The notes: generated from the letters alone by a model not told the origin. A stretch of DNA of 64,000 nucleotides from Planomonospora sp. ID67723 (GCF_015711605.1 NZ_JABTEZ010000005.1:796328-860327), one strand, 5' to 3'; positions 16,621 to 27,840 are shown, counted from the first letter of the stretch. A program made the numbers and translations.

Positions 16621-17540
16621 ACAACGATCCGACCCGTCGCCTGTATCTCGACGCGCTGGCGGAGTCGCTGGAGGAGATCGCGGTGGAGGCGCCGAAGGCC
16701 TCGCTGCGCCCGCTGACGCTCACCGCGGCCCGTGTCCGCCGCCGCCCCGCCGCCTCGGTCTCGGGCTGGACGGCGCCCTTCGCCGGCCGGATCGCGGCCA
16801 TGGACGCCCTGCTGGGCGAGGTGGGCGAACAGGACTGGGGACGGGAGACCGTCGAGGGCTGGACGCTCCAGGAGCTGCTGGCCCACCTCGCGGCCAAGGA
16901 CGGGCTGGTCGCGCTCTCGGTGGGCGCGCCCGTCCTCGGTCCGCCGGTGACCGTGGACGAGGCGCTCGCCAGGACCGCGGAGCTGCAGGAGTACGAGCGC
17001 CGCCGGGTGCCGGAGCAGACCCGCCGTGACTGGCGGGCCCAGGCCGACGCACTCTGCCGCCACCTGGCCCCCCTGGCGCCCGGCGCCCCGGTCGAGGTGA
17101 GCGGGTTCACCCTGCCGGCCCGCGACCACCTGCTGGCCAGGGCGCTGGAGACCTGGATCCACACCTCGGACGCCGCCGGCGTGGCGGGGCTGCGGGTCCC
17201 CGATCCCGTCCCGGAGCACATCACGGCCACCGCCGACCTGTGCGTACGGCTCATGCCCCTCACCATGCTGGCGAGCGGGCATGAGGTGCCCGAGGGCCGG
17301 GCCGTACGGCTCGTGCTGACCGGTCCCGGCGGCGGGCGCTGGCACGTGCCGCTGCACCCCGGCGGGCGGGCCGCGCGAGGCGACGGCCCGGCCGACGCGA
17401 CGGTCACCTGCGACGTGGTCGAGTTCTGCTTCCTGGTGGGAGGCAGGGCAGCGCCCGCCGGACTCGCGGCCGAGGTGGAGGGGGACCCCGGCCTCGCCCG
17501 CGACCTGCTGCACGCCGCCCCCGCGTTGTCCGGCCCCTGA
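16617..17540 (+). CDS. Maleylpyruvate isomerase (MDMPI) family mycothiol-dependent-type protein
   Basis: A 307-aa protein. After a ~50-residue N-terminal segment comes the MDMPI/DinB-like four-helix fold: IAAMDALLGEVGEQDW, TLQELLAHLAAKDGLVA with a conserved metal-type His, and LLARALETWIHTSDAAGVAG with a second His-containing helix. A C-terminal MDMPI-C beta domain (VRLVLTGPGGGRWHV) follows. The metal-binding His pattern supports a mycothiol-dependent transferase or isomerase fold. Because it overlaps an ECF sigma gene, it may be the factor's regulator rather than, or as well as, an enzyme (inference). The N-terminal segment is where an anti-sigma determinant could lie. Confidence 0.8.
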   Translation: MNNDPTRRLYLDALAESLEEIAVEAPKASLRPLTLTAARVRRRPAASVSGWTAPFAGRIAAMDALLGEVGEQDWGRETVEGWTLQELLAHLAAKDGLVALSVGAPVLGPPVTVDEALARTAELQEYERRRVPEQTRRDWRAQADALCRHLAPLAPGAPVEVSGFTLPARDHLLARALETWIHTSDAAGVAGLRVPDPVPEHITATADLCVRLMPLTMLASGHEVPEGRAVRLVLTGPGGGRWHVPLHPGGRAARGDGPADATVTCDVVEFCFLVGGRAAPAGLAAEVEGDPGLARDLLHAAPALSGP

Positions 17541-17576
17541 CGCCGGCCGGAGCCGGTCGCCGGGGACCGGGGGTCC

Positions 17577-18932
17577 TCAGGGCCGGGCGGAGATCATCCG
17601 CAGCTCGGTCTCGGGGAACGGCCCGGTGACCGTCACGGAGCCGAACCCCGCGCCGGTCAGGAGCGCGCGGAACTCCGCCTCCGTGCGCTCCCTGCCGCCG
17701 GTGGCCACCAGCATGTTGATGTCGCTCATGACGATCCCGGTGGCCGCCGGCGAGTCGATGCGCTCGGGCAGCACCGGCTCCAGGACCAGCAGGGTGGCCT
17801 GCGGGCCCATCGCCGCGTGGCAGGCGCGCAGGATCGCGGTCGCGCGTTCGTCGTCCCAGTCGTGGATGACGCTCTTGAGGAGGTAGGCGTCGGCTCCCTG
17901 CGGCACCGCTTCGAAGAAGTCGCCGCTGACGGTCTCGCACCGGTCGCGGAGACCCGCCAGGTTCCGCTCGGCCTCCGCCAGCCCGCTGGGCAGGTCGAAG
18001 AGCACTCCTCTCAGGTCCGGTACGGCACGCAGGATCGCCGACAGCAGGGTTCCGTCCCCGCCGCCCACGTCCACCAGCGTCCCGAACCGGGCGAAGTCGA
18101 AACCCGCGATGATGCCCGGCGCGACCCTGCGGGTGTTCTCCGACATGGCCCGGTTGAAGATCGCGGACCCCTCCGGGTCGCGAGCCGTCCACTCGAACGC
18201 CGGGAAGCCGGTGACCCGCTCCCAGGTCGGCTCCCCGGTCCGGACGCTGTCGATCAGCAGGCCCCAGCTCGCCCACAGGTCGGGCCCGCAGATCAGCCGG
18301 GCCATCGCGCGGAACGACCCCGGGGAGCCGTCCTTGAGCAGGTCGCCCGCCTCGGTGAGCGTGAACCGCCCGGGCACGGTCTCGGTGACCAGTCCGAGGC
18401 AGGCCAGTGCCCGCAGCAGCCGGCGGAGCGAGGGGGCGTGGGTCCCGGTCGCGGCGGCGAGCTCGGCGGTCTCACGCTCACCGCCGGCCAGGTGCGCCGC
18501 CAGGTCGAGCTCGGCGGCGACGTAGAGGATCTGGGCGGGCATGTAGCTGGAGATCAGCTCCCACGGGGAGCCCTTGGGTGCCGTGGTGGGTTGATATGTC
18601 CCGAAATACCAGATGTTGCCCTCGATGTCCTCGCACGCGTACTCACGTGAACCGTACGACTGGTCCGTCAGCTTCATCGTGATCCGGGCCCCCGCCGCCA
18701 CGGCCCTGTCGTGGTGGGCGTCCGGGTCGTCCACGGCGACGTAGACCCCCGGCCCGCCCGGCTCGCCCGGTCCCAGCATGACCACGCCGGTGCCGACGAG
18801 CAGCTCGGCGTGTTTGACCGCGCCGTCGTCCCCTTTGGAGACCTCGTGGACCTCGAACCCGAACGCCTCGGCCAGCCAGTCGATCGCCGCGCCGGGGTCC
18901 CGGTAGCGGGCCAGGGGGTGAACCGTTCCCAT
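17577..18932 (-). CDS. VOC (glyoxalase-like) - O-methyltransferase fusion protein
   Basis: A 451-aa two-domain protein. Residues ~1-115 are a vicinal-oxygen-chelate/glyoxalase-like domain (AIDWLAEAFGFEVHEV, GVYVAVDDPDAHHDRAVAAG, REYACEDIEGNIWYFGTY). Residues ~125-451 are a SAM-dependent methyltransferase of the Methyltransf_2 type: a winged-helix dimerisation part (PSLRRLLRALACLGLV), then the SAM site LVDVGGGDGTLLSAIL, then LLKSVIHDWDDERA with the catalytic-type His. ATG 18932 is chosen for GGAGGGAG 6 nt upstream. A small-molecule O-methyltransferase is likely; the fusion is unusual. An AraC regulator follows upstream on the same strand. Confidence 0.85.
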   Translation of the reverse strand: MGTVHPLARYRDPGAAIDWLAEAFGFEVHEVSKGDDGAVKHAELLVGTGVVMLGPGEPGGPGVYVAVDDPDAHHDRAVAAGARITMKLTDQSYGSREYACEDIEGNIWYFGTYQPTTAPKGSPWELISSYMPAQILYVAAELDLAAHLAGGERETAELAAATGTHAPSLRRLLRALACLGLVTETVPGRFTLTEAGDLLKDGSPGSFRAMARLICGPDLWASWGLLIDSVRTGEPTWERVTGFPAFEWTARDPEGSAIFNRAMSENTRRVAPGIIAGFDFARFGTLVDVGGGDGTLLSAILRAVPDLRGVLFDLPSGLAEAERNLAGLRDRCETVSGDFFEAVPQGADAYLLKSVIHDWDDERATAILRACHAAMGPQATLLVLEPVLPERIDSPAATGIVMSDINMLVATGGRERTEAEFRALLTGAGFGSVTVTGPFPETELRMISARP

Positions 18933-19107
18933 TGTCGTCTCCCTCCGTATGGATGAGCCCACGATCTCCCGGCGCCGGGCCCGCGGGCTTGGACGAATCT
19001 GACCCGCTCGCTCCTGGCGGACCCCCTTGCCCCCGGTGCCCGACCTGTCCTTTCCCGGTACCGGAGGCCTGAAGAACCCGACCGCAGGATCCGACTCGGC
19101 CGGCGGC

Positions 19108-19929
19108 TCATCCGGAGACGGCGATGGGTCTCTCCGGCCAGAGCCCGGCCAGCTGCCGGGGCGTGGTCCCGGCCATGGCCCGGAAGTCGCGGCTCATGTG
19201 GGCTTGGTCGTAGTAACCGCAGGCGGCGGCGGTGTCGGCCGCGGGCAGCCCGGCCCGGAGGCGGGCGGCGGCGTGCTCGAAGCGCATCACCCGGGCGACG
19301 GCCTTGGGGGACATCCCGATCTGGTCGTGGAAACGGGAGACCAGGTGGCGGTGGCTCCACCCCAGCTCGCCGGTGAGCTCCGCGATCGGGAGCGCGCCCC
19401 GGGCGGCGCGGAGCCGCTGCCAGGCCCAGCGGACCCGTGGGTCGGGATCGGGGGCGGCGTGGATCCGCCGGGTGAGCAGGGCGTCCAGGAGCGCGAGCCG
19501 GTCGTGCCGGCCGGGGGTGGCGGCCAGCCGCTCGACGGCGGTGCCCGCCCACGGGCCGAGCACGTCGTCCAGGGAGAGCACCCGATTGGCCAGCTCGCTC
19601 ATCGGCAGGCCGAACAGCCGCCGCGCGCCGAGCGGGGTGAGGTTGACCTGCACCCCCTCGGCGACCCCGGCCGTGGTCGTGTCGACGTAGGTGGTGTGCA
19701 GCCCTCCGGCGAAGGAGGCCAGCCGCCCCCGCGTGCCCGGCCCGCTCAGTCCGAGCGGCTCACCGAACCCGAAGATCACCACCACCCCGGCGAACGGCGG
19801 CTGCCGACGCGTCAGCGGCTCCTCGTAGCGCTCGGTGTAGGCCGTCAGCTCTGTCACGTAGGGGCGCAGGAAGGCGCCCGGCCTGCCCTCGACGGAGGTC
19901 AGGCCGCCGGTCGCGGCGGTGTCGTCCAC
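19108..19929 (-). CDS. AraC family transcriptional regulator
   Basis: A 273-aa regulator with a divergent N-terminal ligand domain (FLRPYVTELTAYTERYEEP) and a C-terminal AraC/XylS double helix-turn-helix (~180-260): LPIAELTGELGWSHRHLVSRF, then AADTAAACGYYDQAHMSRDF with the conserved closing GTTPRQ. The GTG start lies 6 nt after TATCGT on the minus strand (19936-19941), suggesting a leaderless mRNA. It stands 175 bp upstream of the VOC-methyltransferase gene in the same orientation, so that gene is its most likely target. Confidence 0.9.
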   Translation of the reverse strand: MDDTAATGGLTSVEGRPGAFLRPYVTELTAYTERYEEPLTRRQPPFAGVVVIFGFGEPLGLSGPGTRGRLASFAGGLHTTYVDTTTAGVAEGVQVNLTPLGARRLFGLPMSELANRVLSLDDVLGPWAGTAVERLAATPGRHDRLALLDALLTRRIHAAPDPDPRVRWAWQRLRAARGALPIAELTGELGWSHRHLVSRFHDQIGMSPKAVARVMRFEHAAARLRAGLPAADTAAACGYYDQAHMSRDFRAMAGTTPRQLAGLWPERPIAVSG

Positions 19930-19981
19930 GATCCGACGATAACCACCGCGACCGACGTTCTCCCCTGGCCGTCCTCCCGGG

Positions 19982-22063
<2,082 letters not shown>

Positions 22064-22380
22064 GGCTGGAACCCTATGACCTCCGGCCGGTGGCGTGGCG
22101 CCCATCGGGCGACGGCGTCCGGCCAGGTCCTGGCAGGAGTGAAGAACCGGTAATGGGGGAATAAAGCACACCAGGAGTCCCACCAGTCATTTATGGGTGG
22201 CGGGCACGCCGACGCAGAAGCCAAACTTGGTCCAGGACGGTGCCGTGGTGACCATCCGCTGGGCCGTCCGGCGGAGGTCATCGTGACGGAAGCGACCGGG
22301 TCCCAGGAGGGGCCGCCAACCGGGGCACACGAGGTCGTGCCCCCTGTCCAGACGCGACGCGCGCCGGGAAAGGCACGCTG
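22064..22380. other. Divergent promoter region without a gene
   Basis: This region lies between the S9 peptidase (-) and the HNH gene (+). A 62-codon frame (22193-22381) runs into the HNH start but has no ribosome site and only about two-thirds G/C at third positions, against over 90% in real neighbours, so I treat it as non-coding. No clear inverted repeat was found. Confidence 0.5.
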
Positions 22381-22890
22381 ATGCGTCAAGTCCTGCTGCT
22401 CAATGCCACCTACGAACCCCTGACCACCCTCTCCCTGCACCGGGCCGTCGTGCTCGTGCTCAGGGAGAAGGCCGACGTCGTCCACCGCGACGGGCGGGGT
22501 GCCGTGCTCCGCTCGGCCAGCCGCACGCTCGACGTGCCGTCGGTGATCAGGCTTCGCCGCTACGTCCGCATCCCCTACCGGTCGCGGATTCCGCTGACCA
22601 GGACCGCTCTGATGCGCCGGGACGACTACCGGTGCGCCTACTGCGGCCAGCGGGCCGAGACCATCGACCACGTGATCCCCCGCTCGCGCGGCGGAACCCA
22701 CACGTGGGAGAACTGCGTGGCCTCCTGCACCACGTGCAACCACCGCAAGGCCGACCGGTTGCTGGAGGAACTGGGGTGGACGCTGAACGTCGCCCCGGTG
22801 GTGCCACGGGGCGTGCACTGGCGGCTGATCGGCGCGCACGTCGTCGGCGATCCCCAGTGGGCGCCCTACCTGGCGGAGAAGGCGGCCTGA
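22381..22890 (+). CDS. HNH endonuclease family protein
   Basis: A 169-aa protein. After a ~70-residue N-terminal part (MRQVLLLNATYEPLTTLSLHRAV) comes an HNH domain: CAYCGQRAETIDHVIPRSRGG, with a CxxC zinc pair, then the D-H catalytic core, then NCVASCTTCNHRKAD with a second CxxC and the closing His. This architecture is common as a single chromosomal gene in actinobacteria. The fold implies metal-dependent DNA cleavage, but the biological substrate is unknown, and no methylase or phage gene is nearby. AAAGG lies 7 nt before the ATG. Confidence 0.9.
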   Translation: MRQVLLLNATYEPLTTLSLHRAVVLVLREKADVVHRDGRGAVLRSASRTLDVPSVIRLRRYVRIPYRSRIPLTRTALMRRDDYRCAYCGQRAETIDHVIPRSRGGTHTWENCVASCTTCNHRKADRLLEELGWTLNVAPVVPRGVHWRLIGAHVVGDPQWAPYLAEKAA

Positions 22891-22933
22891 GACCCGTTCG
22901 CCCCGGCGGGGCCGGTGTCGGCACAATCGGTGC

Positions 22934-23755
22934 ATGACATGGACCTTCACCTCGGACGTCGAGGTGTTCGCCGGGGCGGCGGAGCCGTGGCTGCTGCGCG
23001 ATCCCGTCCGCAACACCGTCGCGTTGACGGTCATGCGCGGGATCCGCTCCGGCGTCTACAGCGACGACCTGCTGCTGGGCTGGCTGGAACGGGACGGAGA
23101 GACCGTCGCGGCGGCGCTCCAGACGCCGCCGCGCGGACTCCTCCTGCCCGACATCCCCGCCGGGACCGTGCAGGACCTCGCCACCGCGCTGATCGAGGCC
23201 GAGCGGGTGATCCCCGAAGTGCAGGGACCGCTGGACCGGGCCGAGGCGTTCGCCTCCGCGTGGTGGCGGCCCGAGCGCAGGCGCACGTCCGAGCGCCTCT
23301 ACCGGCTGGAGGACCCGGCGCCGCTCCGGCGGCCCGTGGCCGGATCCTCCCGTACGGCGACCGCCGGCGATCATGACCTGCTCGTGAAGTGGTTCGCGGA
23401 CTTCCACGCCGAGGCGCTGGACGGTCCCCCGGAGGAGCGGAGCGCGCTGGTCTCCCTCCGGGTCGGCAGGGAGGAGCTGGTCCTGTGGGAGGACGGCGGC
23501 CGTCCGGTCGCGTTCGCGGGCTTCTCCTCACCGATCGCCGCCATGTCGCGGATCGGCCCGGTCTACACGCCGCCGGAGTTCCGGGGCAGAGGGTACGGCG
23601 AGGCGGTCACACGCGCCGCGACCCACCGGGCACTGGACGGGGGCGCGACCGAGGTGGTGCTCTTCACCGACCTGGCCAACCCCGTCTCCAACTCGGTCTA
23701 CCAGGCGGTCGGCTATCGCGCGGTCGCCGACTACGCCTCCATCGCGTTCGCCTGA
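22934..23755 (+). CDS. GNAT family N-acetyltransferase (two-part, 273 aa)
   Basis: A 273-aa protein. The C-terminal half is a GNAT domain, with motif A SRIGPVYTPPEFRGRGYGEAV (R-x-x-G-x-G) and the late strand LANPVSNSVYQAVGYRAVADY. The N-terminal ~130 residues (EPWLLRDPVRNTVALTVMRGI) look like a degenerate or partner GNAT half, as in tandem GNAT proteins. The substrate is unknown. CACAAT lies 6 nt before the ATG, a weak leaderless-type -10. It follows the HNH gene by 43 bp on the same strand, so the two may be co-transcribed. Confidence 0.87.
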   Translation: MTWTFTSDVEVFAGAAEPWLLRDPVRNTVALTVMRGIRSGVYSDDLLLGWLERDGETVAAALQTPPRGLLLPDIPAGTVQDLATALIEAERVIPEVQGPLDRAEAFASAWWRPERRRTSERLYRLEDPAPLRRPVAGSSRTATAGDHDLLVKWFADFHAEALDGPPEERSALVSLRVGREELVLWEDGGRPVAFAGFSSPIAAMSRIGPVYTPPEFRGRGYGEAVTRAATHRALDGGATEVVLFTDLANPVSNSVYQAVGYRAVADYASIAFA

Positions 23756-23855
23756 GGGGTCTTTCCCGGGCGCCCCGGGGACTCCGAGGCGCCCGGGCCC
23801 GGGATCCCCCCACCGCCCAGGCAACGGCAGCCGCCCGTCTGGGTAATCTGGTGGC

Positions 23856-24065
23856 ATGCCGCGTTATGACTTCCGCTGCCGCGCCTGCGGGTCCACTTTC
23901 GAGCTGTCGCGCCCGATGGCGCAGTCCGACGAGCCGGCGGCCTGCCCGGCCGGTCACGACGACACCGTCCGGCTGCTGTCCACGGTCGCCGTGACCGGGG
24001 GTGCCGCCGCTCCCCGTCCCGCCGGTGGCGGTGGGGGTTGCTGCGGGGGAGGCTGCTGCGGCTGA
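23856..24065 (+). CDS. FmdB-family zinc-ribbon protein
   Basis: A 69-aa protein with the FmdB (CxxC-CxxxxSSSS-like) zinc ribbon at the N-terminus: MPRYDFRCRACGSTFEL, with C8 and C11, and then ACPAGHDD supplying one more Cys and a possible His ligand. The second half is a Gly/Cys-rich tail ending GCCGGGCCG. The function of the family is unsettled; it was originally named as a putative formamidase-operon regulator. TAATCT (23844-23849) lies 6 nt before the ATG, so the mRNA is probably leaderless. The Cys-Cys pairs in the tail could bind additional metal. Confidence 0.88.
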   Translation: MPRYDFRCRACGSTFELSRPMAQSDEPAACPAGHDDTVRLLSTVAVTGGAAAPRPAGGGGGCCGGGCCG

Positions 24066-24187
24066 CCGGCCGTTTCGGGAGGGGCGGCGGCCGGGAACCA
24101 CGGTGTTCCGGGCCGCCGCGGAGTGCGTGACGCTCCCGGCGGGAGGGACGGCGCGGACGCGTCCCGGTCGCCGGAGGCTCCGGAGTG

Positions 24188-24673
24188 TTATGCCGCGCGC
24201 TTGCCCTGGAAGGGCAGGAAGCCCTCGGGCCGGTGGGCGCGCGCGGGGACGAACGTCGGCTCGGTGGCGATGATGCGGTCGAACCGGAAGGCGCGGATCG
24301 CGCCGCGCATGCGGCACATCCCCACGAGATACCAGTGTTCGCGGTGGACCATGCAGGTCACCGGATCGACGTCGCGCACGGTGACCCGGCCGGAGACGTC
24401 GCGGTAGTGCAGGCGGATCACGAGCCGTGAGGTGATGGCGCTCGCGATGGTCCTGGCCCGGTCGGCGACCGGGGCGGGAAGCGGGGCGGTCAGGGTGGAC
24501 AGAGTGGTGGTCACGACGTCGTCCTCGAGCTCCAGGTGCTCGAAGGCGTGCCGGAGACCGTGCCGGGCGGCGTCGGCTTGGGGGCCCGAGCCCAGATGCG
24601 CGAGGGAGAGGGCGAGGGCGGCGATCTCGGCGGTCGTCAGGGGGCTGGCGGGGGACTTCACGACGTTTGCCAT
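24188..24673 (-). CDS. WYL-domain protein
   Basis: A 161-aa protein. Residues ~80-145 form a WYL-type domain: ITSRLVIRLHYRDVSGRV, then VTCMVHREHWYLVGMCRMRGAIRAFRFDRI, where the family motif appears as WYL. The N-terminal ~75 residues are helical, without an obvious DNA-binding helix-turn-helix, so this is a shortened version of the usual 320-aa HTH-WYL regulators. WYL domains sense ligands (nucleotides in some systems) and regulate transcription or defence. TATTCT lies 6 nt upstream of the ATG on the minus strand (24680-24685), suggesting leaderless transcription. Confidence 0.85.
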   Translation of the reverse strand: MANVVKSPASPLTTAEIAALALSLAHLGSGPQADAARHGLRHAFEHLELEDDVVTTTLSTLTAPLPAPVADRARTIASAITSRLVIRLHYRDVSGRVTVRDVDPVTCMVHREHWYLVGMCRMRGAIRAFRFDRIIATEPTFVPARAHRPEGFLPFQGKRAA

Positions 24674-24761
24674 ACCTCAAGAATAGGTCCCGGCACCGAC
24701 ATTTTTCGAACAGAGATACCGGATTCTCAAGACTGTGACTCCGCGGAGACACGCCGCGGCA

Positions 24762-24794
24762 CTCGCCCGCGCCGGTGGTTCCGGCACGGGCGAG
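24762..24794 (-). terminator. Terminator hairpin downstream of ilvD
   Basis: CTCGCCCGCGCCGG (24762-24775) pairs with CCGGCACGGGCGAG (24781-24794), with a single mismatch and a 5-nt loop. It begins 16 bp past the ilvD stop in the direction of transcription. No U-tract. Confidence 0.7.
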
Positions 24795-24809
24795 CGGTGA
24801 CGCGGGCCG

Positions 24810-26648
24810 CTATCGGGAGAGCTGGGACAGGTCCCGGGAGGCGCCGGTGGAGGCCGAGGTGGTCAGCGCGGCGTAGGCCTGGAGCGCGGCGGTCACCGGG
24901 CGGTGGCGGTCGCGCGGGCGGTAGCCGCCAAGGTCGGCCAGGAGCCTCTCGCGGCGGACGGCCAGCTCCGGCTCCGCCACCTTCAACCCGATCGAGCGGC
25001 CCGGGATGTCGATCTCGATGAGGTCGCCGTCCTGGACCAGGGCGATGGTGCCGCCCTCGGCCGCCTCCGGGGAGGCGTGGCCGATGGACAGGCCGCTCGT
25101 GCCGCCGGAGAAGCGGCCGTCGGTGATCAGGGCGCAGGCCTTGCCCAGCCCCTTGCCCTTCAGGAACGAGGTCGGGTAGAGCATCTCCTGCATGCCCGGG
25201 CCGCCCTTGGGGCCCTCGTAGCGGATGACCACGACGTCGCCTTCCTTGACCCGGTTGTTCAGGATGCCCTCGACGGCCTCCTCCTGGGACTCGAAGACCA
25301 CGGCGGGCCCGGAGAACCTCCAGATCGACTCGTCGACTCCGGCGGTCTTGACGATGCACCCCTCGACGGCGATGTTGCCGTAGAGCACGGCCAGGCCGCC
25401 GTCACGGGTGTAGGCGTGCTCCATGTCGCGCACGCAGCCGCCCTCGCGGTCGAGGTCGAGGGAGTCCCAGCGGGCCTCCTGGGAGTAGGGCTTGACGGTG
25501 CGGACGTTACCGGGGGCGGCGTGCCACAACTCCAGCGCCTCGGGCAGCGCCTTCGGCGAGCGCACGTCCCAGGCGTCGAGGTAGTCGCCCATCGTGCCGC
25601 CGTTGACGGTGTGCGCGTCGCGGTGGATCAGGCCGCCCCGGTCGAGTTCGCCGAGGATGGCGGGGATGCCGCCGGCCCGGTGGACGTCCTCCACGTGGTA
25701 CTTGTCGGTGGCGGGGGCGACCTTGCTCAGGCACGGCACCCGCAGCGAGATCTCGTTGATCTCCTTGAGGCCGAAGTCGACCCCGGCCTCGCGGGCCGCG
25801 GCGAGGATGTGCAGGATCGTGTTGGTGGAGCCGCCCATCGCCACGTCCAGCGCCATGGCGTTCTCGAACGCGTCCTTGGTCGCGATGCTGAGCGGCAGCA
25901 CGCTCTCGTCGTCCTGCTCGTAGTAGCGGCGGGTGATCTCCACCAGCTTCCGGCCCGCGTCCTGGAACAGCTTCTTGCGCGCCTTGTGCGTGGCCAGGAT
26001 GGTGCCGTTGCCGGGCAGCGCCAGGCCGATGGCCTCGGCCAGGCAGTTCATGGAGTTGGCGGTGAACATGCCGCTGCACGAACCGCAGGTCGGGCAGGCG
26101 TTCTCCTCCATGGCCAGCAGATCGGCGTCGGAGACGCTGTCGTCGGCGGAGGCGATCATCGGGTCGATCAGGTCGAGCTTCTTGCCGGGCATCTTGCCGG
26201 CCTCCATCGGCCCGCCCGAGACGAAGACCGTGGGGATGTTGAGCCGCATCGCGGCCAGCAGCATGCCCGGGGTGATCTTGTCGCAGTTGGAGACGCAGAT
26301 CATCGCGTCGGCGCAGTGCGCGTTCACCATGTACTCGACCGCGTCGGCGATCAGCTCGCGGCTGGGCAGGGAGTAGAGCATGCCGCCGTGGCCCATCGCG
26401 ATGCCGTCGTCCACCGCGATCGTGTTGAACTCGCGCGGGATCGCCCCCGCCTCGCGGATCGCCCCGGCGACGACGTCGCCGACCTCGCGCAGGTGGACGT
26501 GCCCGGGGACGAACTGGGTGAAGCTGTTGGCCACGGCGATGATCGGTTTGCCGAAGTCGCTGCCGGCTACGCCCGTCGCCCGGAGCAGGGCCCGGGCTCC
26601 GGCCATGTTCCTGCCGTGAGTGACCGTACGAGACCTGAGGGCGGGCAT
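24810..26648 (-). CDS. ilvD: Dihydroxy-acid dehydratase
   Basis: A 612-aa Fe-S dehydratase of the IlvD/Edd family and normal long-form length. It converts 2,3-dihydroxy-isovalerate and 2,3-dihydroxy-3-methylvalerate to the 2-keto acids of valine and isoleucine synthesis. Visible are the cluster cysteines in [10 protein letters not shown] and [19 protein letters not shown], the N-terminal [19 protein letters not shown] and the substrate region [19 protein letters not shown] 26648 has GGGAG 5-6 nt upstream. No other ilv genes are in the window. A hairpin terminator follows. Confidence 0.97.
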   Translation of the reverse strand: MPALRSRTVTHGRNMAGARALLRATGVAGSDFGKPIIAVANSFTQFVPGHVHLREVGDVVAGAIREAGAIPREFNTIAVDDGIAMGHGGMLYSLPSRELIADAVEYMVNAHCADAMICVSNCDKITPGMLLAAMRLNIPTVFVSGGPMEAGKMPGKKLDLIDPMIASADDSVSDADLLAMEENACPTCGSCSGMFTANSMNCLAEAIGLALPGNGTILATHKARKKLFQDAGRKLVEITRRYYEQDDESVLPLSIATKDAFENAMALDVAMGGSTNTILHILAAAREAGVDFGLKEINEISLRVPCLSKVAPATDKYHVEDVHRAGGIPAILGELDRGGLIHRDAHTVNGGTMGDYLDAWDVRSPKALPEALELWHAAPGNVRTVKPYSQEARWDSLDLDREGGCVRDMEHAYTRDGGLAVLYGNIAVEGCIVKTAGVDESIWRFSGPAVVFESQEEAVEGILNNRVKEGDVVVIRYEGPKGGPGMQEMLYPTSFLKGKGLGKACALITDGRFSGGTSGLSIGHASPEAAEGGTIALVQDGDLIEIDIPGRSIGLKVAEPELAVRRERLLADLGGYRPRDRHRPVTAALQAYAALTTSASTGASRDLSQLSR

Positions 26649-26803
26649 GATGCTTCTCCCATCATCGACACCTGGTCTTCAAATGGTACGGGCAGCGCTC
26701 GCCTGGTGAGACCCGGCGTCCACTCGCCGGACGCGGACCCCTGCGGACATGGAGACGCCCGGCGGCGGGGCCACCGGGCGCGGGAACGAGGAGGGCCGGA
26801 GGG

Positions 26804-27697
26804 TCAGCGTTCGGACGAGACCCGCTGGGTGTTGCGGGAAGGGCGGGCGGAGGTGTCCTGCGCGGAGGGTTCGGGGTAGCGCGCGGGCAGGACCCGCTCG
26901 GCGATCTCGTAGATCCGTTCGATCTCGGCGTCGGTGAGCGACCGCTCCCGCTTGGTGATCCACTTGCGGACGTGGCCGCCGTCGAAGACGTCGACCCCCC
27001 GGACGTTGAGGACCCTCCACGGGACGGCGGGACCGTAGATCGCCAGGGACGGGATGATCACGATCTCGCGCCCGAGTGCCTCGCCGATCAACTGGGAGGC
27101 CCGCTCGGCCTCCCACAGGGCCTCGTCGAGCCGGGCCTTCTGCGAGAACGGGCCGAGGAACAGCTTGCGGTGGGACATGGCGCGGACCGGGAGCCGCTTG
27201 TCCCACTTCTCGGAGTCGACGGCGTAGACCCCGGTCGGCCCGACGACCAGATGGTCGATCTGGGCCTCGCTGTCCGGGATCGCGCGTGCGTGCAGGGTGC
27301 GATAGCCCCTGCGCTCGAGGCCCTTCAGCTGGGCCTCCGTGCGCCGTTCCGCGACCGAGGCGCGCCGCCACGCGGGCACCGTCGAGTGTGAGCGGGCCCG
27401 CACCACCACGTCGGCGATCGCCGCCAGGACCGCGGCGGTGACGCCCGCGCGCCAGCTGAGCAGCAGGAAGCCCACGACCACTCCCGCGACGACCGCGACC
27501 AGCAGGCGGCGTGCCAGCGGGCGGTATCGGGGATGCCTGAGCAGGCTCAGCAGGGAGACGCGCTCGACGGATGCGTGCGTAGACGCGGGCACGGCCGGAC
27601 GAGCCGTCGGCCGTTTGTCGGTCGGGCCCTCGCCGGCCCAAATCGGTGACGTAGTGTTACCGTCTTCTGGCACCTGACCGGAATCCACGTGACTCAC
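26804..27697 (-). CDS. NERD-domain membrane-associated protein
   Basis: A 297-aa protein. After a Pro/Thr-rich N-terminus come two adjacent hydrophobic segments (~62-80 and ~82-98, RRLLVAVVAGVVVGFLLLSW and AAVLAAIADVVV), then a NERD (nuclease-related) domain at ~115-240. The NERD core shows AEAQLKGLERRGYRTLHARAIP in part, then the DHLVVGPTGVYAVDSEKW strand with the conserved D..E-x-K of the nuclease fold (IDHLVV, DSEKW). NERD proteins are suspected of nucleic-acid processing, but function is unproven. It lies 155 bp upstream of ilvD on the same strand and divergent from the amidase. Confidence 0.85.
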   Translation of the reverse strand: MSHVDSGQVPEDGNTTSPIWAGEGPTDKRPTARPAVPASTHASVERVSLLSLLRHPRYRPLARRLLVAVVAGVVVGFLLLSWRAGVTAAVLAAIADVVVRARSHSTVPAWRRASVAERRTEAQLKGLERRGYRTLHARAIPDSEAQIDHLVVGPTGVYAVDSEKWDKRLPVRAMSHRKLFLGPFSQKARLDEALWEAERASQLIGEALGREIVIIPSLAIYGPAVPWRVLNVRGVDVFDGGHVRKWITKRERSLTDAEIERIYEIAERVLPARYPEPSAQDTSARPSRNTQRVSSER

Positions 27698-27782
27698 CGT
27701 AGCTGACCTTTAAAGAGGGTGCCTAGTACTCCACAACTCACACTTTTGTGACCGCCGTCATCCGCATGGCAGCGCGAGGAAG

Positions 27783-27833
27783 GGGGTATCTATACACATC
27801 TCTCTAGATAACCCCGCCGACTCCGCCTACTGT
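27783..27833 (+). promoter_or_regulatory. Amidase promoter region with inverted repeat
   Basis: GGGGTATCTA (27783-27792) is the inverse of TAGATAACCCC (27805-27815), one inserted base aside. The right arm falls where a -35 element would lie, 17 bp before TACTGT (27828-27833), a -10-like hexamer 7 nt from the GTG at 27841. A repressor site blocking a leaderless amidase promoter is the likely reading. Confidence 0.5.
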
Positions 27834-27840
27834 GCGGGAC

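Noticed and set aside
22193..22381. 62-codon plus-strand frame whose stop overlaps the HNH start
   Set aside because: No ribosome site and third-position G/C around two-thirds, far below neighbouring genes; most likely chance.
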